Positions 1 through 12,201 are shown, counted from the stretch's first letter. The stretch is DNA of 64,000 nucleotides from Mauremys mutica (GCF_020497125.1 NC_059075.1:34880003-34944002), one strand, 5' to 3'. Notes: generated from the letters alone by a model not told the origin. Made by a program: numbers and translations.

Positions 1-169
1 AAGTTAGGAAAACTTAACAGATAAAGAGGGACTGATCAAAGAACTAAAATATTAATGATAGCGTAGATATAAATGATCATGACTTGATCACATTTATAAT
101 GTGCAAACAGAAAAAAATCCAGAACAGTAATATTTATATTTGGTGCTTTAATGGGACCATTTCACAAAG

Positions 170-2191
170 CTGAAAACAATTATGAGCCAAATCATCTGGG
201 AGGAAGAATTTAATCAGAAAAATGTGAACAATAATTGGGAATCATTTAAGAACGCCTTACTAGATGCCTAAAAAGTCACAATCAAGGAAGAAGGCCATAC
301 TGGTTTTAAAAAAAACTTTGTTTAAAGGAGAAATGAAATTAAGGTAGCTATAAAAAATAAATAAAAAGTTATAACAAATACAAGAAAGGGAAAGTTAATG
401 GTAATATAAATCAAAAGTTAAGAATTGTAGAAAATTGATAAACAAAGCAAAGGGACATAAGGAGAAATCTATGGCCTGCAGAATTAAAGACAATATGGAG
501 CAGGGTTTAAAAAAAACAAACAAAAAAAAACAATTATTAGGATTAGTATTATCCATTACTAGATGAAAATGGTAGAACAAACAATAATAATGCAGAAAAG
601 GAAGAAAAAAATAACCCCAGATGATATATTCTGTACTCTGTACTCTTTTTTTTGTTCCCCTAGAGTATTTGGAGGATGTTATACACAAGCTACTAAAGTC
701 AGACATTTTAAAATCAGCAGGTCAAGATCATTTTCATTCAAGAATTTTAAAAGAGCTGGCTAAGGACTTCACAGGACCATTGGCATTGATTGTCAATAAG
801 TCTTGAAGCACTGGGAGAATTCCAGACTACTGGAAGAAAGCTAATGTGTCCGTTTTTTAAAAGGGAAATGGATGATCCAGGTAATTACAGCCCTGTAAGC
901 CTTGATCCCGAGCAAGATAATGACACATCTGATACAGGATTTGATTAATAAAGAATAAAACGAGGGTAATGTAATTAATGCAAATAAAGAGGGTTTATGG
1001 AAAATAGATCCTAGGAAACTAACTTCATTTGTTTAATGAGATTACAAGTTTGGTTGATTACAATAATAATGTTGATGTAATATACTTAGACTTCTGTCAA
1101 GTGTTTGACTTGGTACCACACATTTTGATTAAAAAACTAGAATATAAAATTAACATGAAACACACTAAATGGATTAAAAATGGTTAATTGATAGGTCTCA
1201 AAATGTAATTGCAAATGGGGAATTATCATCATGCAGGTGTGTTTCCAGTGAGATCCCAAAGGGATTGTTTCTTGGCCCTATTCTATTTTACATTTTTATC
1301 AATGACGTGGAAGAAAACAAAATTATCACCAACAAGTTTGCAGATGACAAAAACTTGTGGTAAATCTTGGCAAGGACAGGTCACAAATACAGAGCGCTCT
1401 GGATCTCTTTGTAAACTGGGCACAAGCAAATAATAAGTGTGATTTTTTTTTAATGCAGCTAACTTTAAAATATGCATTTAGGAACAAAGAATATAGGCCA
1501 TACACACAGGATTAGAGACTATCCTGGGAAGCGGTGACTCTGAAAAAGTTTTGCGGGTAATGGTGGATAATCAGCTGAACATGAGCTCCCAATGTGATAC
1601 CGTGGCCAAAAGAACTAATGCAATCCTTGGAATATCCAGTAGGAATACATAGATTATTTTATCTCTGTAGTTGGCACTGGTGCAATCACTGCTGGAAAAC
1701 TGTTCCGTTTTGGTGCCCACAATTGAAAAAGGATGTTGACAAATTGGAGAGGGTTCGGAGTAGAGCCAAACGAATCATTAAAGGATCAGAAAACATGCCT
1801 TATAGTGATGGACTCAAAAAACTCAATCTATTTAGTGTAACTTGATTATAATCCATAAATATTTACATGGAAAACAAATATTTAATAATGAGCTCTTCAA
1901 TCTGGCAGACAAAGATATTACATGATTCAATGACTGGAAGTTGAAACTAGAGAAATTCAGACTGGAAATATAGCATACATTTGACAGTAAGCATAATTAA
2001 CCATTGAAACAACTTACCAAGAATCATGGTGGACTCTCCATCACTGACAATTTTTAAATCAAGGTTGGATATTTTTCTAAAAGATATGCTCTAGGAATAA
2101 TTTTGGGGAAAGTTTTATTGCCTGTGTTATACAGGAGGTCAGACCATATAATCACAATTGTTTCTTCTGTCTTGGTAATCTATGAAATCTG
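170..2191 (+). mobile_element. Decayed CR1-group LINE, ORF2 remnant with 3' tail
   Basis: Translation in shifting frames recalls CR1 ORF2 from the linker before the reverse transcriptase to the C-terminus. Near 690-830 is the PDxLHPRIL/ASPL/DWR block, near 1080-1110 a YLDFxxxFD-like stretch, near 1345 an FADD-like stretch (FADDKNL), and at 1735-1840 the KKDVDKLERV...AKRIIKG block. The 3' end at about 2130-2190 has the typical CR1 ending, with GGAGGTCAGACC followed by a TCTATGA-like tail. Many stops and frameshifts make it a fossil. No endonuclease is seen, so the copy is 5'-truncated or begins before the window. A related L3-type family is possible, but the tail favours CR1. Confidence 0.8.
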
Positions 2192-2417
2192 ATAAGTAGG
2201 CAGGCTGAAGATGTGTTAGATAGTCTGACAGCTACAGAACCAGGGAAAACCAGAGGATCCTGTGTCCTGCAACTGTTTATTCCTTAGAGAAGAGACAGGA
2301 CTCAGTTGTACTGTACTGCAGTATTGCCGCCTTCTGACTGACACATGGAGTGTCCTTGAAGGGTTGTGGAGGGAGCAGCATTTCCAGTCTCTCTCACCTG
2401 ACAAGTAGGTTGCCACA

Positions 2418-2518
2418 GTGACCCTTGATGAAGATGTACTAAATAAGAGGAATGTTGGGGCATCCTGGAGTGACCCTTGATGAAGATGTACTAAATAAGA
2501 GGAATGTTGGGGCATCCT
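2418..2518. repeat. Two-copy tandem repeat, 52-bp period
   Basis: The unit starting TGACCCTTGATGAAG at 2419 recurs at 2471 and is identical over about 48 bases. It is a recent local duplication with no coding meaning seen. Confidence 0.9.
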
Positions 2519-2521
2519 TTC

Positions 2522-3463
2522 TCCAACTCAGAAAATGTATTTGGTGTCCTCGTCTAAGGCTACCTTTGGAGTTCATGATATATTTATATATGTATCTCAG
2601 GCTGACTTACAGGTAGGGAATGTAGGGTTTACTGAATATAACATCAGTGAGAAACTGCATGCCTTTATGAATGGTGATCTCTAGATTGCATAGCTTATTA
2701 TATAAACTGGGTTCCATGTGAAAAAAATCGTGCATGTTTATATTCTGTCAGAGAGAGGAAGGGATCCTGTCTCTCTGCCCCGCCCCCTCCCCCCCCAGAC
2801 CTTTCCATTTTGGCATTTTTCCTGGAGGAGCATAACCCTCTCCCCCACTCCCCACCCTCCACCACCACAAAAAGCATCCAGGAACTCACAAGCACTTGAC
2901 ACCACTTGAATCACAGTGTTACTTTTCCTAATCTAACTTCCAATACAATTATTGGCAAGTTAAACATTTAAAGGCAAACTCACTTACAGGAGCATGCCAA
3001 TGAGTCAGCTGAAATAAATTATCTGAACTTACCAGGAAAAAAATTCCAGGCATACTTTGTAACATAGCCATAAAATGACCAGTAGAGAATCAACCAAGAA
3101 TTTGTACAATTCACCATTTAATAATGTAGCTAGGTAATTTCTCAACTACTTAAATAAACATCTTAATTTTTGGGGGGATGTCAACTGGCACCATCCTCAT
3201 AAGTTATATTGGGCACATCTTTGGATCAAAGTCAGCTCATGTTTTCTGCCCTGTGTAGTGCCTGGTCCTGCCATGTTCCCCTTCTCCATAACCTCACCCC
3301 TGGCATATTCCCTTGCATTAGCCTTATCTCCAAAAATAGTGAATAAGAGACTTTGAAGATATTAGACAACTGTAATTACCAACAAACATCTGAACAGTCA
3401 AGCCTCACTAGTGCTTATGTAACCCAAACCTGCTTGGTGTGGCACTCTGCCCCCTCTAGTACC
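2522..3463. other. No recognised feature
   Basis: Unique-looking AT-rich sequence with a pyrimidine-rich stretch at 2780-2880. I see no gene or repeat here. Confidence 0.5.
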
Positions 3464-3471
3464 GGCTAGAG

Positions 3472-3804
3472 CAGGGTTTCTCAAACAGAGGTCACCGCTT
3501 GTGTAGGGAAAGCCCCTGGTGGGCCGGGCCGGTGTGTTTACCTGCCCCATCCGCAGGTCCAGCCGATCGCGGCTCCCACTGGCCGCGGATCACTGCTCCA
3601 GGCCAATGGGAGCTGCTGGAAGTGGCGCGGGCTGAGCGACTTACTGGCTGCTGCTTCCAGCAACTCCCATTGGCCCGGAGAAGCAATCCACGGCCAGTGG
3701 GAGCCGCGATCAGCCGGACCTGCGGATGGTGCAGGTAAACACACCAACCCGGCCCGCCAGGGGCTTTCCCTACACAAGCAGCGACCCTGGTTTGAGAAAC
3801 TCTG
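3472..3804. mobile_element. Fold-back hAT-type MITE with 8-bp target duplication
   Basis: The element starts CAGGGTTTCTCAAAC and ends GTTTGAGAAACTCTG. It is flanked on both sides by GGCTAGAG (3464-3471 and 3805-3812), an 8-bp duplication as made by hAT transposases. The whole element is a GC-rich palindrome: the left half (about 3484-3620) folds onto the right half (about 3650-3790). This explains the similar short open frames on both strands. It encodes nothing. Confidence 0.93.
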
Positions 3805-3814
3805 GGCTAGAGAT

Positions 3815-3945
3815 TGATGAGCCTGCTACAGCCTTGGTTAAGAGAGGCATTTTTAGCCCACACAGTAAAAGCTTATGTATTAAGCTCCAGAGGTCCCAGG
3901 TTCAATTCAGGTGTCTGACAACAGGGTCAGTTGGTGTTAAACTTA
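3815..3945 (+). repeat. Possible tRNA-derived SINE remnant
   Basis: A pol III B-box-like stretch (AGGTTCAATTC, near 3899) follows a partly tRNA-like head (GCCTTGGTTAAGAGAGGC). The similarity is weak. It could be a decayed SINE or chance. Confidence 0.3.
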
Positions 3946-3980
3946 TAAAGCAAAATGTGATTAATTTTGTCATGTATGAT

Positions 3981-4262
3981 AGAGCGGCAGTGTGGTTTAA
4001 TTAACATGGCTCTAGAGTAGGGCTCAGGAACCCTATATTATATTTGTGGCTCGGCCACAGACTAGCTCTGTGATTTGGGGCAAGTCATTTTACATGTCTG
4101 TGCCTCCATTTCCCTTCCCAGCCTGTTTAGACTGCAAGCTCTTCCAGACAGTCCTACTCTAACTTAGTCTCTTACTAAGATTACCTTTTCCTCTGTTGGC
4201 GCAGTGCCAAGCACCAAAGAGCCATGATTCCAATTGGGTCCTCTGGGAGCTAACTGTAATAC
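3981..4262 (+). repeat. MIR/CORE-SINE copy with LINE-like tail
   Basis: The core recalls MIR: CAGACTAGCTCTGTGAT, then GGGGCAAGTCATTTTAC and a CTGTGCCTCCATTTCCC-like end (4060-4120). It is followed by a tail of the GTGCCAAGCACC...CTCTGGGAGCTAACTGTAATACAA type shared with L2-like LINEs. It is old and diverged. Confidence 0.75.
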
Positions 4263-4265
4263 AAA

Positions 4266-5339
4266 TAACGAATGGCTGATAAGTACATGATTTAGAAAAA
4301 AACCCAAAAGCATAGCGGAGTGAGGAGGGAAGTGGATTTAGTCCTGGTTACTACATTTTTTACATTGAATCTTAGGGCTGTCTGCTCACAAAAGAGGTAT
4401 CACTTTAACCACAAAGCATGAAATAATTGGAAGTAAAGCCAAACAGTCAAGGCTGCTACAGAACTCACTATTTCTTAAAGTGCTTGCCAGAAAATCCTTC
4501 CTTTATATGGATTCTCTTTGTTCCTCTGTGTTACATACTATTGTTCAGTGCCAGTAAAGTAAAGGATCAACTTCTGACTTTTGGGATGATGAGGGAGGGG
4601 ATAGGCCTTTTACTTATAAATATACTTTTTTGGAGGTGAGCGGATAGAAGTGGCATTTGCAGCTTACAATAGGAAGGAAACTCCTTGGGAAGCACAGCAG
4701 AGGGACTAGGACAGTAACAATGACATCAGCAGGAGGTCCAATAAGCAGCAGGAGGCTTACTATGCACCAGAGCTCATACTGATAGCTAGCTGTTTAATGA
4801 GGCACTTGAGGATCACAATGGCAACTTTTTATAAGATGTAGAGTTTTGTATTTCTTAATTCTATGCCGTGTAGCTCTAAGGTGAGGAAGAGTTCTCAATG
4901 GATGAATTGAAGAGGGTGGGTAGCAGAAATGGAATCATAGAAAAATAATGTTATCTTGATTGCAAGTAGTATATGTCAGTTTTGATAGTTGTGAGCTAAG
5001 TGCCTTGGGGTTTCACAATTTTCTCAATCAGTAAAGGAGTGTGTGTGTGTGAGCATCAGTAAAATAACAAGTGGCAGAATATTAGAGGCAAGGCAGAACT
5101 TCTCCTACATTCACCGGATCTCTGACCTTTGTTGTATAACAGTCTCTATAGACAAGCAAAATTGTGGACTCTGCAGCAGAATGACAGAAATTGACACTTG
5201 TCACCTTCACCTGCACTTCTTTCTGGGACATGATAGCAATGATCTTTAATATAAACCTCTCCACCTCAGGATAAATAAACAAAAGATAGGGGGCATGTTT
5301 CAAAGTTCCTGAAGTACAAATCATTAAATATTATTTTCA
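4266..5339. other. No recognised feature
   Basis: AT-rich sequence with a short (TG)n run near 5040. No exon or repeat is recognised. Confidence 0.5.
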
Positions 5340-5342
5340 GGC

Positions 5343-6140
5343 ATGCAGCTAGTGAAGGAAAACTGGAGCAGGGACAGGTTTTCTGAGTTGAGAAATGAGG
5401 AAGGGGTACAGCAGGCAGTAACAGAAAATGGGAGAGCAAGGAAGACAAGTAGAAGAGCAGCTTGTCCTACAAGAAGAGGGGAAGTGTCAGTGGAGATAGC
5501 CAGAGCTCAAGCCCCAGGAGTACAGAGGATGACCCACAGAAGATTGCAAGGGAGAAAAAAAAGAAAAGATAACTTTCAGCCAGAAAGTATGTAAAGAGGA
5601 AGGCTGGAGAATCACACCAACACCAGGAAGAGGCAGCTCTACATGACTGGGAACTCCCTTCTAAGAAGAACAGACAAACTTGGTACCAGAGCTGATCCTA
5701 AGAGCAGAAGGGTGTGCTGTCTGCCAGGAGCTAAAATATGGGATGTGGGCCTGAGGCTAAAGAGGATCCTAATGGAAGCAGGAAAGAATCCACTGACTGT
5801 CCTTCACATGGGAACAAATGATAGTGCTAGATTCTCTCTGGAATGCATCAAGGGTGACTAAGCATCTTCCCCAGCCTGCTGTAAAGAAATGAAAGCTCAG
5901 GTGATCTTCTGTGGGATTCTACCTGTTCCTAGACGAGGCGAATGAAGGTGAGACAAGATTATGATAATCAACAGATGGCTCAGGCAGCGGTACTATAAGG
6001 AGGGCTTTGGGATACTCAATTACTGGGAGGCATTCATGGACAGTGTACTGTTCTCATGGGATGGACTCCACCTGATCAAAGAAGGAAATAGTCTTCTGGG
6101 ATGGAGATTGGCACAACTGATCAAAAGATCTTTAAACTAG
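5343..6140 (+). pseudogene. CR1 ORF1 remnant (SGNH-esterase type)
   Basis: Broken copy of CR1 ORF1. The first open part (5343-5591) matches the mid-protein region after the zinc finger and coiled coil, including ELRNEEGVQQAV. A second frame (5643-5861) carries the esterase domain: a degraded nucleophile block (GNSLLRR where the intact copy has GDSILRR), CCLPGAKI and the GTND block (MGTNDSARFSL). The C-terminal part continues in other frames to a LIKRSLN-like end with stop at 6138-6140. The intact homologue at 23.9-25.1 kb is 407 residues; here the N-terminal zinc-finger half is missing and there are at least two frame breaks, so it is non-functional. ORF2 follows immediately. Confidence 0.85.
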
Positions 6141-6146
6141 GGAGTT

Positions 6147-7720
6147 GTGTGTGTGTGGGGGGGGACTTGGGAGATACGCATGCCCTCTCCACACCTGATT
6201 GTAATTTTGAGCAGAAGGAAAAATCAAGTAAGAGAGGATACAACAATGGAAAAAGGAACAGAGGGTAGCAAAATAGACATCAGGAGACAACATAATGCCA
6301 GTAGCAATGACACTAACAGTCAGGTAGGTGATAATAGCAATAGAATGACTGTACCTAATCAGGTGAGGAATCTGGGTGAAGCCAAGCAGATGCAACTAAG
6401 ATGTCTGTGCACCAATGCAAGAAGACCCGTTAACAAAATGGAAGTGAAACCAGATATTATTGGGATAACAGAAATATGGTGGAAGAGTAGTCATGATAGG
6501 ACTACAGGTATTGAAGGGAATGTGCTATTCAGGAAAGACAGAAATAAAGGTAACGGTGGTGGAGTAGGTGGTGGAGTAGGTGGTGGAGTAGGATGTTCAG
6601 AAATTAGAAGTGATGGAGTGGATAAAACAGAATGTTTGGGTCAAAATCACTTTTGGGAGAAAGCTAATACAGGCTCCACTGGGACAGTGTTTGGGCTGTT
6701 CTACAGACCCCCCAGGATACAATTTGAATATGGATAGAGACCTCTAGTATTTTTAATGAAATAAATACTACTGGTAACTGTGCTTATAGGAGACTTTAAT
6801 TTCCCAGATATAGATTAGACGACAAATGCTACTAATAAGGGTAGGGCCGAGATATTTCTGGATCTGATAACTGATATATTTCTTCACCAAAATAATCACC
6901 AAACCAATAAGAGGTGACGCCATTTTAGACTTAGTATTGGTGGAGAATGAGGACCTCATAGAAAACTGGTTGTAGAGGACCACCTTGATTTTAGTGACCA
7001 TGAGCTAATTCAGTTTAAACTAAATGGAAGGATAAACAAATACAGGTCTGCAACTAGGATCCTTGATTTCAAGAGGGCAAACTTAAAAACATTAAAGGGA
7101 ATAAGTTAGGGAAATGGGCTGGACTGAAGAACTCAAGTATCTGAATGTGGAGGAGGCTTGAAACTACTTAAAGTCAAAGCTGCAGAAGCTATATCAAGCC
7201 TAGATTCCACGCAAGGGGAAACACTCATAGGCAAAAGTCGCAGACCAAACTGGATGAGCAGGCATCTCGAAACGGTTATTTAGAGAAAGCAGAGAAAGTC
7301 TTCAATGAATGGAATATGGGATGGATCAACAAGGAAAGCTACCTACTGGAGGTCAGAAGGTGTAAGGGAAATAACAGAGCTGCCATAACACAAGCAAAGA
7401 TGGACCGTGCAAAAGAAGTTAAAAAACTAATAGTAAAAAGTTCTATAGCTATATAAATAAAAAGAAAACAAGGAAAGAAGTGGGACCACTAAGAACTGAA
7501 GATGGAGTGGAGATTAGAGATAATCTAGGTATGTCCAAACACTTAAATTAATACTTTGCCTCAGTTTTTAGTATGGATAATGAGGAGTTAGTGTCGTGGC
7601 ACGGTAGCTAATGGAAAAGAAGACATGGAAGTAGAAATTACCACATCTGAGGTGGGAGTGAGACTCAAAACTACTTAATAGGACCAAATCAGGAGAACCA
7701 AATAATCTCCATCTAAGAAT
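6147..7720 (+). pseudogene. CR1 ORF2 remnant, endonuclease half
   Basis: Remnant of the endonuclease/reverse transcriptase of the outer CR1. Visible blocks are CTNARRPVNKM (metal-binding Asn block), GITEIWWKSSHD (Glu block), FYRPP, GDFNFPDID near 6790, and SDHELIQF near 6995 (catalytic His block). Stops and frameshifts interrupt it from 6737 on. A 12-bp unit is repeated three times at 6555-6592, adding GGGV residues where the intact copy has GGGVALY. The reverse-transcriptase half lies after the inserted CR1, at 10031-11342. Confidence 0.85.
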
Positions 7721-10026
7721 CTCTCTCCAGGAAGTTTTTGGAGAAAGTTGGAGGAACCAACTAGGGGCCATGCTCCTCTTGACCTGCTGCTTACAAACAG
7801 GGAAGAATTGGGAGAGGAAGTAGAAGTGGGTGGCAACCTAGGCAGCAGTGACCATGAGATGGTTGAGTTCAGGATCCTGAAAAAAGAAAGAAAGGAGAGT
7901 AGCAAAATATGGACCCTAGATTTCAGAAAAGCAGACTTAGACTCCCTTAGGGAACTGATGGGCATGATCCCCTGGGAGGCTAATATGAGGGGGTAAGGAG
8001 TCTAGGAGAGCAGGCTGTATTTTAAAGAAGCCTTATTGAGGGTGCAGGAACAAGCCATCCCAAAGTGCAGAAAGAATATCAAAGATGGCAGGCAACCAGC
8101 TTGTCTTAACAGAGAAATCTTCAGTGATCTTAAACTCAAAAAGGAAGCTTACAAGAAGTGGAAATTTGGACAGATGACTAGGGAGGAGTATAAAGATATT
8201 GCTAGAGCATGCAGGGAGGTAATCAGGAAAGCCAAGGCACAACTGGAGTTGCAGCTAGCATTGGATGTGAAGGGTAACAAGAAGGGTTTCTACAGGTATG
8301 TTAGCAACAAGAAATAGGTCAGGGAAAGTGTGGGACCCTTACTGAATGGGGGAGGCAACATAGTGACAGATGTGTAAAAAGCTGAAGTACTCAATGCTTT
8401 TTTTGCCTTGGTCTTCACAGATAAGGGCAGCTCCCAGACCACTGCACTGGACAACACAGCATGGGGAGTAGGTGAGCAGCCCTCAGTGGTGAAAGAACAG
8501 GTTAAGGACTATTTAGAAAAGCTGGACATGCCCAAGTCCATGGGTCCAGATCTAATGCATCCAAGGGTGCTGAGGGAGTTGACTGATGTGATTGTAGAAC
8601 CACTGGCCATTATCTTTGAAAATTCACGGTGATCAGGGGAGGTCCCAGATGACTGGAAAAAAGGCAAATATAGTGCCCATATTTAAAAAAGGGAAAAAAG
8701 AGACCCCAGGGAACTACAGACCAGTCAGCTTCACTTCAGTCCCTGGCAAAATCATGAAGCAGTGCCTCAAGGAATCCATTTTGAAGCAGTTGGAGGAGAG
8801 GAAGGTGATCAAGAACAGTCAACATGGATTCCCCAAGGGCAAGTCATGCCTGACCAACCTGATTGCCTTTTATGATGAGATAACTGGCTCTGTGGATATG
8901 GGGAAAGCGGTGGATGTGATATATCTTGACTTTAGCAAATCTTTTGATATGGTCTCCCACAGTATTCTTGCCAGCAAGTTAAAGAAGTATGGACTGGATG
9001 AAGGGACTATAACATGGATAGAAAGCCGGCTAGATTGTCAGGCTCAACGGGCAGTGATTAACGGCTCGATGTCCAGTTGGCAGCAGGTATCAACATTTTT
9101 ATTCATGATCTGGATAATGGGATTAATTATACCCTCAGCAAGTTCACAGATGACACTAAGCTTGGAGGAGAGGTAGATAAAATGGAGGGTAGGGATCAAG
9201 TCCAAAGTGACCTAGACAAATTAGACGATTGGGCCAAAAAATCTGATGAGGTTCAACAAGGACAAGTGCAGAGTTCTGCACTTAGGAAGGAAGAATCCCA
9301 TGCACCTCTAAAGGCTGGGGACCAACTGGCTAAGCAGCAGTTCTGCAGAAAAAGACCTAGGGCTTACAGTGGACAAGAAGCTGGATATGAGTCAGCAGTG
9401 TGCCCTTGTTGCCAAGAAGGCCAATGGCATATTGGGCTGTATTAGTAGGATCACTGCCAGCAGACTGAAGGAAGTGATTATTCCCTTCTATTCGGCATTG
9501 GTGAGACCACACCTGGAGTATTGCATCCAGTTTTGGTCCCCCCACTGCAGAAAGGATGTGGACAAATTGGAGAGCCCAGAGGAGGGCAACAAAAATGATT
9601 AGGTGGCTGGGCAACATGACTTATGAGGAGAAGCTGAGGGAACTGGGGTTATTTAGTCTGCAGAAGAGAAGAGTGAGGGGGAATTTGATAGCAGCCTTCA
9701 ACTAACCTGAAGGGGGATTCCAAAGAGGATGGAGCTAGGCTGTTCTTAGTGGTGGCAGATGACAGAACAAGAAGCAATGGACTCAAGTTGCAGTGGGGGA
9801 GGTCTAGGTTGGATATTAGGAAACACTGTTTCACTAGGAGGGGGGTGAAGCACTGGAATGGGTTACCTAGGGAGGTGGTAAAATCTCCATCCTTACAGGT
9901 TTTTAAGGCCAGCTTGACAAAGCTTTGGCTGGGATAATTTAGTTGGTGTTGGTCCTGCTTTGAGCAGGGGATTGGACTAGATGACCTCCTGAGGTCTCTT
10001 CCAATCCTAATATTCTATGATTCCAT
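7721..10026 (+). mobile_element. Inner CR1 LINE nested in the outer CR1
   Basis: A 5'-truncated CR1 of a different subfamily, inserted in the reverse-transcriptase region of the outer copy. It begins late in the endonuclease domain (EEPTRGHAPLDLLLTN, then GSSDHEMVEF) and runs to a standard CR1 3' end. That end reads GGGGATTGGACTAGATGACC, then CTCTTCCAATCC, then the terminal ATTCTATGATTCCATGA near 10012-10028. GAAT is shared at both junctions (7717-7720 and 10027-10030). Removing it rejoins the outer reading block PNNLHLRI|LEKELAQEIASPL. Confidence 0.93.
7733..9937 (+). pseudogene. CR1 ORF2 remnant (inner copy)
   Basis: Broken endonuclease/reverse-transcriptase gene of the nested CR1. Frames in order: end of endonuclease with the catalytic SDH (7748-7996); linker (8036-8317); start of reverse transcriptase with SMGPDLMHPRVLREL (8408-8632); core with NYRPVSFTSVPGKI, QHGFPKGKSCLTNL and YLDFSKSFD (8616-9176); the catalytic box changed to FTDD (9077-9445); C-terminal region (9369-9937), ending KLWLG and stop. 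At least five frameshifts are present, so no active enzyme could be made. Confidence 0.88.
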
Positions 10027-11795
10027 GAATATTAGAAAAGGAACTGGCACAAGAAATTGCAAGCCCACTAGCAGGGATTTTTAATAAATCTGTAAACTTG
10101 GGGGTTGTACCCTATGACTGGAGAATTGCTAACGTATTACCTATTTTTAAGAAAATGGGGGAAAAGGGATCCAGGAAACTACAGGCCTGTTAATTTGACC
10201 TTGATTGTATGCAAGGTTTTGGAACAAATTTTAAAAGAGAAAGTAGTTAAGGACATAGAGGTGAATGGTAATTGGGGTAAAATACAACATGGTTTTACAA
10301 AAGGCAGATTGTGCCAGACCAACATGATCTGACAATCTACCTGGATTTCAGTAAGGCATCTGATACATTTCTATACTGGAAATTATTAGTTAAATTAGGG
10401 AAGATGGGGATTAATGTGAGAATAGAAAGGTGTATAAGGAATAGGTTAAAGGGAAGGCTACAACCGGTCATACTGAAAGGTGATTACTAGTGGAGTTCCT
10501 CAGGGATCAATCCTGGGACCAATCTTATTTAACATTTTCTTTAATGACTTTGAACAAAAATGAGAGCGTGCTTATAAAATTGTTGGATGACACAAAGTTG
10601 GGAGGTATTCCCAATACAGAGGTGGAATAGAATATCACACAAAAAGATCTGGATGACTTTGAAAACTGGAGTAATTGAAATGGGATGAAATTTAATAGTG
10701 GAAGTGCAAGGTTATACACTTAGGGATTAACAAAATGATTTTTTACTATAAACGGGGGATGTATCAGTTGGAAGCGACAGAGGAGAAAGGATGAACATGA
10801 GCTGCCCATGTGATGTGACTGAAAAAAAGGCTAATGCAGTCCAAGGATACATCAGGCAAGGTATTTCCAGTAGAGACAGGGAAGTGTTAGTACCATTATA
10901 CAAGGCACTGGTGAGACCTCATCTGGAATACGGTATTCAGCTCTGGTATCCCATGTTTAAGAAAGATTAATTCAAACTGGAACTGGCACAGAAGGGCTAC
11001 TAGGATGATCAGAGGAATGGAAAACCTACCATTTGAGAGAAGACTCAAAGAGCTTGACTTATTTAGCCTAACCAAACAAAGACAGAGGAGATATGATTGC
11101 TCTCTATAAATACATTAGAAGGATACACAAGGGAGGGAGAGGAGTTAAAGTTAAGTGCCAATGATGGCGCAAGAACAAATGGATATAAACGGGCCATCAA
11201 CAAGTTTAGGGTTAAAATTAGATGAAGGTGTCTAATCAGAGGTGTGAAGTTCTGCAACAGTCTTCAAAGGGGTGCATTGGGGTCAAATAACCTTCCTGGC
11301 TTCAAGACTGAGCTTGATAAGATTATGGAGGGGATGGTATGATGGAACTGCTTACAATGATATGTGGCTCATCTGCGACTGCTAGTGCAAATATCCCAAT
11401 GGCCAGAGATGGGACACTAGAAGGAGAGAGCTCTGAGTTACTACAGAGAGCTTTTCCCACGTGTCTGGCTGCCTTGCTGACATGCTCAGGGTCCAACTTA
11501 TCACCATATTTGTGATTGGGAAGGAACTTTCCCCCAGGTCAGATTGGCAGAGGCCCTAGAGGTTTTCTGCCTTCCACTGCAGCATGGGACCTGGGTCACT
11601 TGCAGGTTTAAACTAGAATAAATGGTGGATTCTCTGTAAGTTCGCATCTTTAAATCATGATTTGATTACTTCAGTAACTCAGCCAGAGGTTATGGGTCAA
11701 TTATAGGAGTGGATGGGTGAGAGTCTGTGGCCTGAGATGTGCACGAGATCAGACCAGATCATCATGATCCCTTGTGGCCTTAAATTCTGAGTCTA
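10027..11795 (+). mobile_element. Outer CR1 LINE, 3' segment
   Basis: Continuation of the CR1 that was interrupted at 7720. It covers the rest of ORF2 (10031-11342) and a 3' UTR of about 450 bp. The UTR has the features seen at 20.6-20.9 kb: CCAGGTCAGATTGGCAGAGG-like text near 11535, then GAGATCAGACCAGATCATC and CTTGTGGCCTTAAATTCTGA near 11790. It is decayed throughout. Confidence 0.9.
10031..11342 (+). pseudogene. CR1 ORF2 remnant, reverse-transcriptase half
   Basis: Second half of the outer CR1 ORF2. Recognisable blocks are DWRIANVLPIF, then IQHGFTKGRLCQTN (10105-10332), a YLDFSKASD-like block near 10340, GVPQGSILGPILFN near 10490, and LLDDTKLGG near 10580 in place of FADDTKLGG. The C-terminal blocks [13 protein letters not shown] (10905-10945) and TRTNGYK-like follow. 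The stop at 11340-11342 matches the C-terminal EGMV of the intact copy. It is broken by several stops and frameshifts. Confidence 0.85.
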
Positions 11796-12193
11796 CTTTC
11801 CTGGAGCTCAATTCTCCCATCATAATTTATTGATTATTAAAGGGAGTTGCCCATATCCTGCAGTGCATCCACTTTACTTTAGGAGATCTTGCCCTGGATT
11901 TACTTTACCTCTTACTGCTTTTTAGAGAAAGAAAAATGGCATCACAGGAAGAGAATATGTTCAGTCTATAACAACAACATAAGTCTGACTATAATAAACT
12001 GATGTGTTCTATTTTTAGTTTACTGCTCTTCTACTGAGAGAGAACAAGGCCCAATGATATTAAGATTCTTAGCAGTTCTGGAGTTGGTATAAATCACTAG
12101 ACCTCCACTGAAGTCAATGAAGCTATGCTGATTTATACCTGCTGAGGATCTAACCCCTTATATTTAGCTAATTAGTTACGGATTACATTGTTA
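11796..12193. other. Unique sequence with one near-palindromic dispersed motif
   Basis: Mostly unrecognised. At 12084-12142 is a near-palindrome (GGTATAAATCA...GAAGTCAATGAAG...TGATTTATACC) of a kind also found near 47.7 and 51.3 kb. It is probably the remnant of a very old short element. Confidence 0.45.
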
Positions 12194-12201
12194 GAATATA
12201 G

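Larger units (their letters stand above)
5340..7720 (+). mobile_element. Outer CR1 LINE, 5' segment (split by a younger CR1)
   Basis: This is the first part of a chelonian-type CR1 that resumes at 10027. It starts inside ORF1 and runs through the ORF1 esterase domain, the ORF2 endonuclease and the linker, stopping in the reverse-transcriptase block PNNLHLRI at 7720. The next codons of that same block continue after the inserted CR1. It is 5'-truncated and full of frameshifts compared with the intact copy at 20.9-25.1 kb. Confidence 0.92.

Noticed and set aside
3492..3777. Similar short proteins on both strands
   Set aside because: Produced by the palindromic MITE; not genes.
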